Of a DNA stretch of 64,000 nucleotides, positions 12,101 through 21,549 are shown piece after piece. Under the pieces are notes generated by a model, which worked only from the letters and a program-made list of their open reading frames with translations, had not been told where the DNA came from and did not search any database. The stretch spans positions 26,186,322-26,250,321 of the forward strand of contig JAJLRJ010000005.1 in assembly GCA_024195265.1 (NCBI GenBank), in the 5' to 3' direction. The translations under genes were made by a program, and so were the position numbers. Each line of letters starts with the position of its first letter. Positions within the stretch are counted from its first letter, which is position 1. The stretch comes from Dendrophyllia cribrosa (lineage: Eukaryota; Cnidaria; Anthozoa; Scleractinia; Dendrophylliidae).

Positions 12101-15100
12101 ATGAAATCCTCGGTTAACTTTTAATCCGGGATTAGCGTTAATCGGCTTTCGAACAACCGGACCCAGGTGTATACAGTGGGACCCCACCATCACTTCGTTT
12201 TAGCAGGAAAAACTGTTACTGCGCATGTCAATAACACGCGAACTCTGAAGTTCAAGACTCAACCAACAGGTTTTTTTTTTTTTCACTGCCACTAATATCA
12301 TAGCGGAAGTCTCAGGAAAAACGATCTTTTACTCAAAATGGTCACAAGGTCATGTTTGTTAGTTGTGATTGGTGGATTTCGATCCATTTTGTCAGTTTCC
12401 GTTTTCAGGGTCCCGATGTTTGTCGCCATAATTATGATTGACGGCAGCGTAAAACGTAAAAGCAGGGGAGCAGAGGGAGCAGGAAGTGGTGTAGTGGTGA
12501 GAGCGATCACCTCCCACCAATGTGGCTCGGGTTCGATTCCTGGCCCGGCGTCATATGTGGGTTGAATTTGTGGTTGGTTCTCATCCTTGCTCCGAGGGTT
12601 TTTCTCCAGGTACTACGGTTTTTCTCCCTCCACAAAAACCAACATTCCCAAATTCCAATTCGATCCGGAATTCGAGGGCCACAGGTTTGTTAGTCTGAGA
12701 CTATTTAGTGTTATCCTCGTTAAATAAAGTTATTTATTTATTTATATCAGTAAACTTTGTTGGGCTTTCAAATTCAGAGTTCACGTGTTATTGAAAGGCA
12801 TGATAGTAATGCAGTCATTTTATTTTTTGGAAAACGACGTTGATTAATACGACCAAATTGTCCCCCGCCAACAACATATCAACAACACAGTTTGTTTTTG
12901 GCCAAGAGAGAAGTTTATTTCCACATCCGAAGACACGAAATATAAATCAATAGAACATCAAAAGAAATAAACCTCTCTGCCACCTACCCTGTCGCTAAGA
13001 AATAAACAGTCCAGCTGTATTGAAGGTGAGATCTTTCTTGTAGAAAATTCTTCCAAGTCAGACCTCAAAGACCTGTTGTCTGAACTGGACTTGCTGAAGA
13101 AGCTAAAACCTCATCCTAACGTCATTCGATTGCTGGGCTGTGTAACCAAAGATGTGGTGCGATGCCAAGGAAAGCCCGAGTTTAGTAAGTTTATTCCTCC
13201 ATCTAAAAGAAGAATATCGAATGATAACTTCAACCAGAAACCCATAAGTGGGTTGAAACGTGCAACTGTCTCTTGTACGCTTCAAAACAAGCTTCCGATT
13301 ATTCAATTTGCTGAGAAGTTGTTACAGCCATATTTGGAAAATCAAGATCAAAATATTAACCAATCAATTCGATAGAACAACTTGCTTCCAATCTCGAGGG
13401 ACTGAGGGGTCCAAATATGGTACTAAGTAAAAAATGAATATTCGGAAGCTGTGAATGCGCGTTACACGTTTCAACCCACTTATGGGTTTCTGCTTCAACT
13501 CAATGCCATTTATAATACAATAATACCCCACAAAAAATAATTGAGGATTAGATTATTTTCCATGACAGTCTCAACGCTGGGGTGGTGGTTACAATTTTGG
13601 CTTTTTTGCGGCTAACGGTTAATTTCTTCCCGTTACGGTTAACAGAAATCTTAGTTAATTTCCATTGTTTTAAAAGATTAAAACTTAACTTAATTGTAAA
13701 AATCATTTAGGTCTAAGGACCATTCGGGACAAGACACAAACTCACATAACAGTCTTAACAAGAGATGGCAAATGAAAAATCGTGGCTAGAACTTTTTTTT
13801 TTTTTACGGTGAACGATTTTTACGTCTAACGGTTTAAATTTTTCAATTTTTACGCCTAACAACTAAAATTTTCGGCCATTTTACGGCTTACGGTCAACCC
13901 CATTGGGACCCTCTTCCATGTAAATTTATCAAGCTGTAAAGAACCAAACAATATAAACATTGCATGCATGAAAATTTATGCAGCCGCATGTATTTTCCGA
14001 CTTTTCCCGCCTTTTTTTTCATTTTCTGCGTGGGATACTATTTTTATTCTCACCTATATACGTAGTCTCCTACGCAGCCGTTATTAGGGCTCGTCACGCA
14101 ACGCTCCTCCCCCGTGACGAGCCCTAATGACGGCTGCGTAGGAGACTACTATATACGCTGAGTGGTTTAATCTCAGTAACGGTGAAGAGAACGTGCAAAT
14201 AACCGGTTTGACCAGTTTAAATCCTATTTAAAGCAACAGAAAAAAATGACAGAAATTTCATTGTCAAAGGCAGTCGAATAATTATTCCCTCATCAGATTG
14301 TTAAACAGAAAACACATTACCAGAAATCGTGGACATTTCGCGCCCGCGTGGAGTAGTCAGCGGAGTGTCTTACTGCAGTAGGATTGAACAAGATGGCGGC
14401 AAGGACTTCGGGGAATCAAGTTCCTCACAAACTCTTGCATAATTTAAGCACAGTTGACCTTTTTTATGACGGGGAAAGGAAGAGAAAATATATTAAAAAT
14501 ATCAGACATGATCGCGATGAGTGTAAACAAAAATTGCGTTCGTTTGTGGCCTTCAGAATCAATTCTTCGATGGTTCTCTTTCCCCTCCGGCCTATGCAAC
14601 GAATCGTTCCATTTAAAGATGGCTAGTGAAATCTTCGTTTTTACAGCTGTTTTGGAAGTACCTTGTCGGCACGAAATGGCTCTTTTTACGAGCGATTTGA
14701 AAACAAAAAAAATATGCTGTATTCAATACGAGTTAGAGTAAATTGACTTATTCAAGGGTTGTTCTTCAAATCAACGAGCGTTTGGCATAGGGTTCACCAT
14801 TTTTAGAGACAATGTATGGCAAAAATAGCGTCGAACAAGCATCAGAATGGAGAAATCTCGGGAAGTAAGTAGCCTAACGGCTTACCAGTTGTTTTCAAGT
14901 TAGATGCATTGCATAATCGACACAGAACACCTATCGAGTTAAAGCTACGGGATCTGTAAGCTCGTATTTGTTTTATTTTAGAAAGTTTTCAATTTCCCAT
15001 ACATTTTCTTACACGATTCTGGTGCCATTAACGACGTACCGCGCACGCGCGTCCGCCATTTTGTCCCAGATTTCTGGCAATGAACAGACGACATTTTAAG

Positions 15101-17693
15101 TTTTCTTGTGCTTTCCCTAAACGTTGCCTAAAATATCGTCATGCATTTCCTGTTTCACTATAAAAATAGAAAATTGCTCAAATACGGTCGAACAGGAAAA
15201 ACGGGACAGAACTTAGTGCCGGTGCGGTGCGAAGGAAGACTTTGATAGTGAATTTTGGTCTCTTTGAAACCAAGTGAGCTGTCCGTAAGTCTGAAGGTTT
15301 TTGTGAGGAGATATTCAACTGTACTCGTACTTAGTTCTGACTAGCTAATGTAACAGACGGTCGTCTTGAAAATGTATTGATCATCACTGAAAATAATAGT
15401 TGATCGGGGTTAGCATATTTTTCTTTTTTTGCACATATTTTATGCTATTATTAATAATAATTGTTTTTGTGATTGACTAAATTTATAAATTTAGCTGAAA
15501 TATTTTTATGGCTACTAAAAGTTATTGCATGAGTTTAGATGGGCATTCGTGGCGTATGGGGTAAGTCTCTGCAGTTACCATATGCTAATGAGGCAAAATT
15601 TTGACCCAGTATGGTTTGAACTCTCGTGAGCGACCACCTCCCGTAAACGACCACCCAGGCTTGACATTTTGGGTGGTCGTTTACTGGAGGTTCGACTGCA
15701 TCTGTGTTTGTTTGTCTGAAAGTGAAATCCAGTGTGAAAATAGGTATCATACAAACTGCATTCAGTTTCTATTCTTGGTTTTCACTTACGTCATATCAAA
15801 ATTCAGAAGCATTAAACAATAGATTTCGAATCCAAAATGTTCATGGATTTGTAGAGGGTTTAAAACTACACATCTTGGACAAACTTTGAAGCGCAAAAGC
15901 ATTTCGTTCAAGAGTTATGGGCGAACGAGTATTACATAGACTGCAAAACAGTCGGTTTTTCCCTCATAAGCCATGCGAGGTTCGAAGCAAGAGGCGCAAA
16001 ACGCCGATCCGCGCCCGAGCCTTACGCGCCCGCAGGGTGCGTGAGGCGCGTCTCTCCCCAGTCTCACTCTACGTATCCACACTCGCTCCAGATCTTTTCG
16101 GTCGCGCACTTTTTTCGCCGGGAGGACTCGCGCAAAAATACGGACTGTTTTGCAGTCTGAGTATTAGACATTTTTGGTAAGAAATATATGGAGCGGCCAT
16201 CTTTGTGCCCCACTGACAGGGGCACAATTAAAGATGGCGGCCAAAAATTCAAAGTCTTAATTACACCAAAAATCAAATAAAAAAATATTGTATTTGCTAT
16301 AAGCTCCATTAACTCGACTTATAAGCACTTATAATGCAAACAATAACTTTCAGCTGATTCAATTTTGTTTATTTTCACGAATTATCTGAAATAGTGTGAC
16401 GAATTGCGTGACACATTTGAAACCTTTGTAAATCGGAAGCAAAACATCGTTAAAACCTGAAACTTTTTGTGAAAGATTATAACACTTGTATCCACATACC
16501 ATGTTAGAAACAGCTTTGTAGGATGTATACTTTAGATTTTTTTTGACGTCATGTGAAAACCAAGAATTAATGTTACAATGTTTTGTTGGTATTGCAATTG
16601 GAGTTATTAAAAAAAATACATGCATTTTGTTTTTCAGTTTAGCACCTGACTATTTATGTGTTATGTTATCTTTACAGGGCCACCTCTTGTTATCCTGGAG
16701 TTTGTTCCCCATGGCGATCTTCTTGGTTATTTAAAGAAAAGCAAAGGAGAAATTGATGATTACTATGATTTGAGAAGCAACGAAGTTCCACAGAAGATAA
16801 CAAAACAACAGCTTTACCAATTCGCTGCTGATATTGCTCGAGGAATGGAATTTATCACCACTCACCAGGTATATATAAAAAAAATTTATCGCTGTTGAAG
16901 GCGTTACTAATTTTTTGAAGCCGTTTTCAAGTGAGCGTCGTAAAACTAGTACAAAAAACAATCATTGGACAGTCAGACAATTCCTTGAACCAATCAGAAC
17001 TCGGGGCCAAGCACTATGAAACGCAAGCGAGTTATAATGAGAGGGAGGGAGGGGTGGGGGTGAATAGGTCTACCGATATCGCCGATTTTGTAAATAATTT
17101 TGCCAGGATTTCTGATTCACAGGAAAATTTTAACGGATTTGCTAGTGCTACGAATGCTGCGGAGTTATGGGTTTATCCATCTTCTGGGCCTGGATTTGGT
17201 TTTTGCTTGTAACAAAGTTCGAATATATCGCCCGGACGGCAAAGGATTGTTTCAGGAGTGCATGCGACACAACGATACAAGCGTAGCATTTTAGAGCTGT
17301 TACTCATTATAAATTCAGAGTTTTCTATTAATAATATATTTCAAAGGTTTTTTGCGGATTCGGATTTGACCAAATTTATGTTTTTTTGCGGATCGACGGA
17401 TTCGACTATTAAAGTTCGACGAATATGCGTATTGTCATGCCTCTAGAAAATTTTGAGTTTATTTCAGATTGATTCAGAAAGTAGCAGAAGGTTTTTTTCA
17501 ATCAGTCACAAAGTGTCACAACCGGCAAAATCAGAGGAAAAGCGAACTACTTTTAATACGCAAAAAATATAAAGATATACGTACGGTAAACAAACCTGGA
17601 AAAAATGTTTATTTTGTTAGTTAGGAATATAGAAAACAACATTGAATGTACGTACTACCAATCCATGTTATGTCAAACAATACAATACATCTA

Positions 17694-17733
<40 letters not shown>

Positions 17734-20700
17734 TATTCACAGCTCATTCATCGAGATTTGGCCGCTCGGAACGTATTGGTCAGTGATGGCCTGCGTTGTA
17801 AGATCACCGATTTTGGGATGGCGAGGGACCTGGGGAGAGATGAAATATACGTCAGGAGATCAAATGTGAGTCCGTGCACATGCGCTTTGAGAACATGTTT
17901 CATTATTTCATTAATTAATTGCAAATTGCATGCCATTTTAGCCAGCACGCAGTAAGCAATCCACTTGTAGCCATTATTACTATTGTTTAATATACAATAG
18001 TCGCATTGTTTTTACTATTCATCTCCAGTTAACGTTTGTGTCTTTATTTACAGGGTCTGGTGCCCATGAAATGGATGGCGGTGGAGTCGTTAATACGTCA
18101 AATTTATACCACAGAGAGTGATGTGTAAGTTAATTGAGACCAAGTAAGAAAGTTATCTACTGACTACGTTAGGATGAAGTAAACAGACTATACCTACCAA
18201 CAAAAAACTGAAGGGATACGTGTACGCGCGTAAAAGACACCGACTGAAGTTCCTCATAGGCTAGTTTTGCTTCATGCTTGAATATCCATGAGAAAAAACG
18301 GAAAGTATCAAGTCTTCACGTTGTTTCAACTGCATTTCTTTGTCAGAAACCATGATGAAGAAAGAGCTATCTTTTGATACAAACGCGGGCAGTGAGGCCT
18401 AGCATTGTATAGATTTCTTTGCAGTGAAATTAAAATGCAGTCGGCTTCTGTAATTCCTTGGTGTGTTATATTGATACATACGCGGGCAGTGAGGCCTAGC
18501 ATTGTATAGATTTCTTTGCAGTGAAATTAAAATGCAGTCGGCTTCTGTAATTCCTTGGTGTGTCATATGAATTATCTGCAATAATCTTCTTATTATTTTA
18601 GATGGAGTTACGGGATTGTGCTGTATGAAATCTTTACCCTCGGTAAGTAAGGCGTCTAAGTTAGGGTGCTACTTGTACATAAAGGCCCGTTTATAATGCG
18701 ATTTTTGATGCGATTTTTGTCGCACTCTCCAATGCAACTTTTTTCGCAGGTGTAAACTAGCGGCGATTTCCTATGCGATTCAGGTGCGATATTTGCTGCG
18801 ATTTCCCAAAAATCGCCGCCAAGTTGCATCTGGTTTCGAACATGTTGGAAACCTCTGCGACCTCGCGCGACAAATCGCACTCAAATCGGACTGAATTCGA
18901 TCTTCGCTAGTTTACACACGCGATTCGAAGACGCAACTTGCGCGCGAGTCAAGTCAAGTCAAGTCAATTTTTATTTAACTCACACATAATATTATATACA
19001 TAAAGGTTAGGATAATTTATACAATGATGTATAACAAAATCATGGATACAATACATATCGTAGAATAGAAAAGAGTCACAATAATTTACAATTCTTATGT
19101 AAAAATAAAAGGGGAAGAAGTATTAAGGAGAAGAAAGAACAACAAGTTACTAAATATAACTACAAACAGCAATATACAGTAATACACCTTGACGCTCCAT
19201 AATACAGAAATGGGGTTCAAAGGCTCCGTCAATTACGGGCCACATAGCTCAAGAATAATTTACCTAACTTTTGCATGTTATGACGAAGGAACTTGAAGAT
19301 CGTGCATTCCATGCCAGATACGTGTCATGGCGAAGGGAAACCTCTCTCCTTCGTGCGTTCCCTTCTCGCCCTATAAATAATAGTCCTCATTGATACAATC
19401 ACGTCTCATTGGAGTTGGGACAGGCATTTCTAGTGGTCATCTTGAAGCCTCTTGAACGTCTAACTGTCATAACTAAATGTCGAGTTGTATAAAGATCTAG
19501 AGTGTTGGTCCGACTGAAATGAAACAGTCTGGCGCTTGCCTTGCAAACACACATCTTTTTCATCATTATGTTCACAAGGACGGTGGAAGAAAAAAAGGTG
19601 CCAGTGAAACGTCTCTTCGTCTGCCGTTTTTCTCCTTCCCATGCTGCTTATCGCTTTACTCATTGCCAGTCGTTCGCGGGATTATAATTAACTGACATCT
19701 GAGAAATGGATACAATTTTAACTGATAGCTGTGATTCCATGACCCACATGCGAACCCTCATCAGGGCGCCCTACTAAAGCTAAATTGAGAAACAAGATAT
19801 GTACCGCGTTTCATTTCTTGAAATAGGTAAGATTACGACTCAGCTGCCTACTGACTGATTTGCGGCAATTCTTAACAGGCTTTATTATTTTAACTATTTG
19901 TAGGAAGAAACCCTTACGACGGAATGGCTGGGGAAGATGTTTTTCATTTTGTTGCGAGTGGCCACCGGATGCGAAGAACTTCATCAATAAGCCCAGAACT
20001 GTAAGTGCTATGTTCTAGTCATGGATATATATTTGTTTCGTTTTAATGTTCTTTCCTTGCTTAGGCTGCAAGACAATAAGTCAGTCACTGATCAAAATGC
20101 TGAGGAGAGTGTCTAAAAATGGACAGTGAAAACGACTGGAGAGAACAGATGGGGAGACGCCTTGAAAATATCGATAATAACGACTTTTTTGCAGTTTCAT
20201 TCTTGGGAGTAACAGTTGCGTTTTCACTTGTTTTGATATAAAGAAGCAGGCAAAAAACACTGGACATATGTCAGGGTCGTCAGGGTCTTTGGACGCATTA
20301 GGAGTTGCTACATTTAGTTCACATAAATTTTTCAGTCTCTGCCATTAGTGTGGTTGCGTGAAGTGGACCTGTTTCTGTTTTCAGGCTTTTTGAATTCTTT
20401 TTCACTCTTGTTCCAGCGTTCTCTCTCTTTTTTATCGAGGGACTGGGAAGAGAGAGTGGCGGGAACGAGGCGCGTTCTTGTTAAGGCAGGACTCAACCTG
20501 AATTTGAATGAAATTTTAAGAGATTTAAAGAAGGGATCAAAGAAAGAAAATGATTTTTGGAACACCAACAAACAGTTTATACCCACAAAAGAGGACCCCA
20601 GTTTGCTAGTTTACTATTTTGGTGTGCATTAAATTCTAATTTTAAAACTTCATTAAATCTGCAATATTTCTTATTTCTCTGAATTTTTCAAATCCTTTGA

Positions 20701-21425
20701 GAAAAACTATTTCCTCCCAAACATACCCAAAAATCACCCAAACATTTACAAAACACCCCATAACATAGATTTATCAAATGAGCATAGAATTTTTGGATTG
20801 CTTGAAACGTGAACGAGATATTATTTTCCATTAAACCCATGTTAAAGGGGCCATGCCACCATGTTTAGTGTTATTTTAAAAAGCTTAAAGACATATTTAT
20901 ATCAGTGGAAACCCAAACATAATGGTCCCGTTTTGTTTAAAAAATTTCTACTAGTGCTCTAAGAGTAAAAATAAGTGTCCTGGGCTGTAGATGGGCGGGA
21001 TGGAAATGGATTGCAACTTGAAAATTGGGTACTTTTTTCAAATTTATCGCTTGTGTCTTAAAAAACTCGCTAAAACTCTGATTATGATTTATTTTCTCTT
21101 CGAAAATTTACTTGATACCTTCCTTTTAGTGTTCTATAAACATTTCGTGTACGACAAAGATACGTAGTTTTAATTTGGGGCAGTTTTGACCCAAAAACCT
21201 CAAAATCACCATGACATAGCTCCTTTAAGTGGCGGGAAAATGGCGTTCAGGTGGAGTCCCGACTTAATTTTCTGTGTTCTTTTTTCCCCTTTTATTAGCT
21301 ATAATCTTATGCTGCAGTGCTGGGAGGAAGATCCATCTAAGCGGCCGACGTTTAGCGCCATTGCGTCTTGGATGGAAAGCAGGTGTTATAAGGATTGTCA
21401 TCATTGTAACGCTTTCCCCCACTAA
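73..21425 (+). CDS. Receptor tyrosine kinase (Ig-Ig-FN3-TM-kinase), whole gene
   Basis: A single-pass receptor tyrosine kinase, expected at the plasma membrane, phosphorylating itself and partners after ligand binding. Exons read by eye: 73-142 (or 1322-1442), 3069-3440, 5067-5333, 5735-6085, 7509-7685, an uncertain microexon near 8943-8956, 10472-11501, 13044-13184, 16678-16868, 17743-17865, 18054-18124, 18602-18642, 19904-20000 and 21299-21425. Phases match at every junction except around the microexon, where a choice is needed. The sum is 3,072 nt, about 1,023 residues. Extracellular exons are all phase 1-1, usual for shuffled Ig/FN3 modules. Kinase landmarks: glycine loop GGGSFGQV, VAVKML lysine, HRDLAARN, DFG, and SDVWSYG. 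The kinase is of the FGFR/RET/Tie-like general class seen in cnidarian receptors; I cannot assign an orthologue. The C-terminal tail is very short (about 20 residues). Confidence 0.9.
498..620 (+). mobile_element. Degenerate tRNA-derived SINE head
   Basis: An A-box-like TAGCTTAGAGATAGAGCG and a B-box-like AGTTCGAATTT are about 45 bases apart, in the order of a tRNA promoter. It lies in RTK intron 1. The cloverleaf is eroded. Confidence 0.5.
1098..1320 (-). mobile_element. Retroposon 3' end with (TAGA)n tail
   Basis: A run of TAGA followed by AACTTTATTT reads on the - strand as an AATAAAGTT end with a microsatellite tail, the form seen at 3' ends of CR1/L2-like elements. It reaches close to alternative exon B. 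Confidence 0.4.
1322..1442 (+). CDS. RTK alternative first coding exon B (signal peptide)
   Basis: Two ATGs in tandem open a 40-codon frame with a polar N-region and a hydrophobic core (WLGVTVIALVLSS), ending ATS plus one base at a strong donor (AG before GTAAGTG). It ends with the same TS-G residues and the same phase 1 as exon A, so either exon can splice to the Ig exon. This is inferred to be a second promoter or alternative first exon; it could also be a decayed duplicate. Confidence 0.5.
2420..2741 (+). mobile_element. Retroposon 3' end with (ATT)n tail
   Basis: AATAAAGTTTATT followed by an ATT repeat ends an AT-rich stretch, again the tail form of a non-LTR element. No reading frame is preserved. 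The other parts of this 1.6-kb intron (1443-3068) show nothing I can name. Confidence 0.35.
3069..3440 (+). CDS. RTK exon: N-terminal Ig-like domain lacking the cysteine pair
   Basis: Starts after CTACAG, and reads GDRQKMISTPDKP. About 124 residues with Ig-like strand pattern (GENVSLVWHYY, then FGIQVEF, then VRLQVEA), but neither canonical Ig cysteine is present. The donor after AAAAC is GTAGGT, a weaker site, chosen because it restores phase 1 for the next Ig exon. A hairpin MITE begins 13 bases beyond the donor. Confidence 0.75.
3454..3707. mobile_element. Hairpin MITE beside an RTK splice donor
   Basis: Two ends are inverted copies: TACAGCCATTTCAATTAACG at the left and its near-complement CGTTAATTGAAATAGCTGTA at the right, with inner inverted copies of AGTTGGGAGCGGCG. 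The arms run about 50-60 bases. No clear target duplication could be fixed. Confidence 0.65.
3712..3932. repeat. Microsatellites (CAA)n, (ATT/ACA)n and (TACA)n
   Basis: Several simple repeats in series: CAACAA then ATTATTACA-like runs, and a perfect TACA run near 3873-3930. The last one joins GATAAACTTTATTTT, the reversed tail of the LINE piece to the right. Confidence 0.8.
3933..4450 (-). mobile_element. LINE 3' fragment (CR1/L2/jockey-like)
   Basis: On the - strand a short frame reads GAKVWNQIPSDWRDTSKSVF, then KKKIRGFLFDTLL, the typical C-terminal end of LINE reverse transcriptase polyproteins. The 3' end joins a TACA microsatellite. 5'-truncated and inactive. Confidence 0.65.
5067..5333 (+). 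CDS. RTK exon: second Ig domain
   Basis: A classic I-set/C2 Ig domain: GSLSC, then VTWYKG, then DWGEYVCVAKNSAG. Both cysteines and the tryptophan are there. Several N-x-S/T sequons (NVT, NGT, NIT) suggest glycosylation. Acceptor TTATAG, donor GTAAGT, phase 1 in and out. Confidence 0.85.
5735..6085 (+). CDS. RTK exon: fibronectin type III domain
   Basis: FN3 features: an early tryptophan pair (SWILRW), a YTVWHR strand, and the late TRYMFAVTAWNKWGES motif. Phase 1 in and out, donor GTAAGA. This places one FN3 module next to the membrane. Confidence 0.8.
6541..6790. repeat. Dispersed repeat, copy 1
   Basis: GAGCCCCATACTCATAGAAC, TTTTTCATGGTCATGGCTAG and TATGACGCCACACAACATCC recur in the same order and orientation near 60703-60895 in the EOGT intron. 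Unclassified. Confidence 0.7.
7509..7685 (+). CDS. RTK exon: stalk and transmembrane segment
   Basis: A Ser/Thr/Lys stalk is followed by a hydrophobic stretch VIIMAMSIAIASFFLLVAG, then cysteines and basic residues (LCCIRKNCACIKERNK), the usual stop-transfer pattern. Acceptor TTTTCAG, donor AAAG before GTAAGT, phase 1. Confidence 0.85.
7799..8595. repeat. Pentanucleotide satellite (TACAG)n
   Basis: About 790 bases of TACAG/AACAG units, with blocks of GAACA variants on the left and almost pure GTACA on the right. It lies in the RTK intron after the membrane exon. Long reading frames on both strands here are artefacts of the 5-base unit. Confidence 0.97.
8943..8956 (+). CDS. RTK candidate microexon (exact ends uncertain)
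   Basis: The membrane exon leaves phase 1 while the next large exon, if it starts at 10472, needs phase 0, so something must bridge them. Near 8938 the intron shows CAACAGGACAG and GTATGT. A 14-nt exon (acceptor after GACAG) gives the right phase; a 23-nt version 8938-8960 with a poorer GTACTT donor also does; a 19-nt version does not. Alternatively the microexon is skipped and 10479 is used as acceptor. Confidence 0.35.
8957..10471. other. RTK intron, nothing recognised
   Basis: About 1.5 kb with mixed composition. No repeat structure, conserved frame or RNA gene could be recognised apart from AT-rich runs. Confidence 0.4.
10472..11501 (+). CDS. RTK exon: long juxtamembrane region and kinase N-lobe start
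   Basis: One exon of 343 codons. The first 300 or so residues are polar, rich in Asn, Gln, Ser and Thr, with a basic/proline patch (RPRPQPKPRWKKIGKRE) that could bind SH3 domains. The end starts the kinase: NWEIPRDNLSLFERIGGG, SFGQVWKG, then VAVKMLK with the ATP-anchoring lysine. Donor AAAAG before GTGAGG, phase 1. Confidence 0.85.
11952..12164. mobile_element. MITE with GGGCCGGGTTGTTC ends
   Basis: Left end GGGCCGGGTTGTTC and right end GAACAACCGGACCC are inverted copies; inner GGATTAGCGT copies lie in both halves. It resembles in its ends the element at 23579. Confidence 0.65.
12480..12749 (+). mobile_element. tRNA-derived SINE
   Basis: A box GGTGTAGTGGTGAGAGCG and B box GGTTCGATTCC, then a conserved-looking middle (GAGGGTTTTTCTCCAGGTAC, similar to central domains shared between unrelated SINEs), ending in AATAAAGTTATTTATTTATT. 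It lies in the RTK kinase intron and looks well preserved. Confidence 0.8.
13044..13184 (+). CDS. RTK exon: kinase helix C to beta 4
   Basis: Reads ENSSKSDLKDLLSELDLL, with the helix-C glutamate in LLSEL, then HPNVIRLLGCVTKD. It continues with about ten extra residues (VVRCQGKPEF) to a strong GTAAGT donor before joining PPLVILEF. Acceptor CTTGTAG. Confidence 0.8.
13232..13499. repeat. Inverted repeat after the RTK helix-C exon
   Basis: CAGAAACCCATAAGTGGGTT near 13235 and its complement AACCCACTTATGGGTTTCTG near 13473 form arms of about 30 bases separated by 200 bases. Likely a small MITE. Confidence 0.6.
14063..14148. mobile_element. Hairpin MITE of the TAG/9-bp-duplication group
   Basis: Starts TAGTCTCCTACGCAGCCGT and ends with its complement; the whole 86 bp folds on itself. 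It is flanked by a perfect 9-bp direct repeat CTATATACG on both sides, showing a precise insertion. Confidence 0.85.
14158..15600. other. RTK intron, nothing recognised
   Basis: No coding signal or repeat family that I can name. Contains CpG-bearing stretches (for example 15040-15060) and the short frame MNKMAARTSG near 14384 that lacks support. Confidence 0.35.
15623..15695. repeat. Short hairpin repeat
   Basis: GTAAACGACCACCC and GGGTGGTCGTTTAC are inverted copies in a GACCACC-rich stretch. Probably the end of a MITE. Confidence 0.55.
15934..16155. mobile_element. MITE with AGACTGCAAAACAGTC ends
   Basis: AGACTGCAAAACAGTC near the left and GACTGTTTTGCAGTCT near the right are inverted copies around a GC-rich centre. 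GAGTATTA occurs on both sides and may be an 8-bp target duplication. Confidence 0.7.
16678..16868 (+). CDS. RTK exon: kinase hinge, insert and helix E
   Basis: PPLVILEFVPHGDLLGYL forms the hinge, followed by a short kinase-insert-like stretch (KSKGEIDDYYDLRSNEVP) and helix E (YQFAADIARGMEFI). Acceptor TTTACAG, donor CAG before GTATAT, phase 1 in, 0 out. Confidence 0.88.
16870..17742. other. RTK intron with (TTA)n tract
   Basis: No gene or mobile element recognised. A (TTA)n run at about 17697-17732 ends next to the acceptor of the catalytic-loop exon, where it may serve as part of the pyrimidine-rich tract. Confidence 0.5.
17743..17865 (+). CDS. RTK exon: catalytic loop and DFG
   Basis: Contains LIHRDLAARNVLV (catalytic Asp, tyrosine-kinase type AAR) and KITDFGMARD (metal-binding Asp), then the activation-loop tyrosine in DEIYVRR. 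The acceptor directly follows a (TTA)n run. Phase 0 both sides. Confidence 0.92.
18054..18124 (+). CDS. RTK exon: activation segment end
   Basis: GLVPMKWMAVESL is the P+1 region, with AVE in place of the usual APE, followed by IYTTESDV. Phase 0 in, 2 out, donor GTAAGT. Confidence 0.9.
18376..18569. repeat. 97-bp tandem duplication
   Basis: Two nearly identical copies, each beginning GATACA(A/T)ACGCGGGCAGTG, in direct orientation. The second copy ends about 30 bases before the helix-F exon. Confidence 0.9.
18602..18642 (+). CDS. RTK exon: helix F
   Basis: A 41-nt exon encoding WSYGIVLYEIFTL, the conserved helix-F region. Phase 2 in, 1 out; donor CG before GTAAGT. Confidence 0.9.
18685..18945. 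mobile_element. MITE-like GCGATTT-rich element, right part disrupted
   Basis: Begins AAGGCCCGTTTATAATGCGA and carries many GCGATTT/AAATCGC motifs in both orientations. A retroposon tail lies against its right side, so the expected inverted right end is missing. Confidence 0.45.
18946..19190 (-). mobile_element. Retroposon 3' end with (AGTCA)n tail
   Basis: AAGTCAAGTCAAGTCAAT then TTTTATTTAACT reads on the - strand as an AATAAAAATTGACTT tail. No frame is kept. The rest of the intron up to 19903 has nothing I recognise. Confidence 0.4.
19904..20000 (+). CDS. RTK exon: helix G region
   Basis: GRNPYDGMAGEDVFHFVASG then HRMRR, matching the NPY(x)GM and G(H/Y)RM motifs of tyrosine kinases. Phase 1 in, 2 out, donor GTAAGT. 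Confidence 0.9.
20842..21228. mobile_element. TTAA MITE (AAGGRGCYATG ends), copy 1
   Basis: Ends TTAAAGGGGCCATGCC and GACATAGCTCCTTTAA are inverted, with TTAA at both edges. The same family occurs in opposite orientation at 43546-43928. TTAA targets fit piggyBac- or Kolobok-type mobilisation. Confidence 0.7.
21299..21425 (+). CDS. RTK last exon: kinase end and stop
   Basis: YNLMLQCWEEDPSKRPTFSA is the helix H/I signature; the frame ends about 20 residues later at TAA in a Cys/His-rich tail (CYKDCHHCNAFPH). A donor-like GGTGTT inside the tail leaves room for an alternative longer C-terminus. Confidence 0.85.
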
Positions 21426-21543
21426 GGGATTGCGTGACAATGCAAACCGTTACATCTATAGTTTTATATTTAAAAAAGACTGAGGGCTTAGTTAACCTCC
21501 TACATGCAGGCGGGAGGTGATACTCACTTACTGTATTTACTCG

Positions 21544-21549
21544 AATAAA
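21544..21549 (+). promoter_or_regulatory. Possible poly(A) signal of the RTK gene
   Basis: AATAAA lies about 120 bases after the stop codon. It sits in a sequence (TACTCGAATAAACGC) that resembles a dispersed repeat, so its use is uncertain. Confidence 0.35.

Noticed and set aside
12480..12560. A functional tRNA gene
   Set aside because: The A and B boxes belong to a SINE head with a SINE body and tail; acceptor stem does not close.
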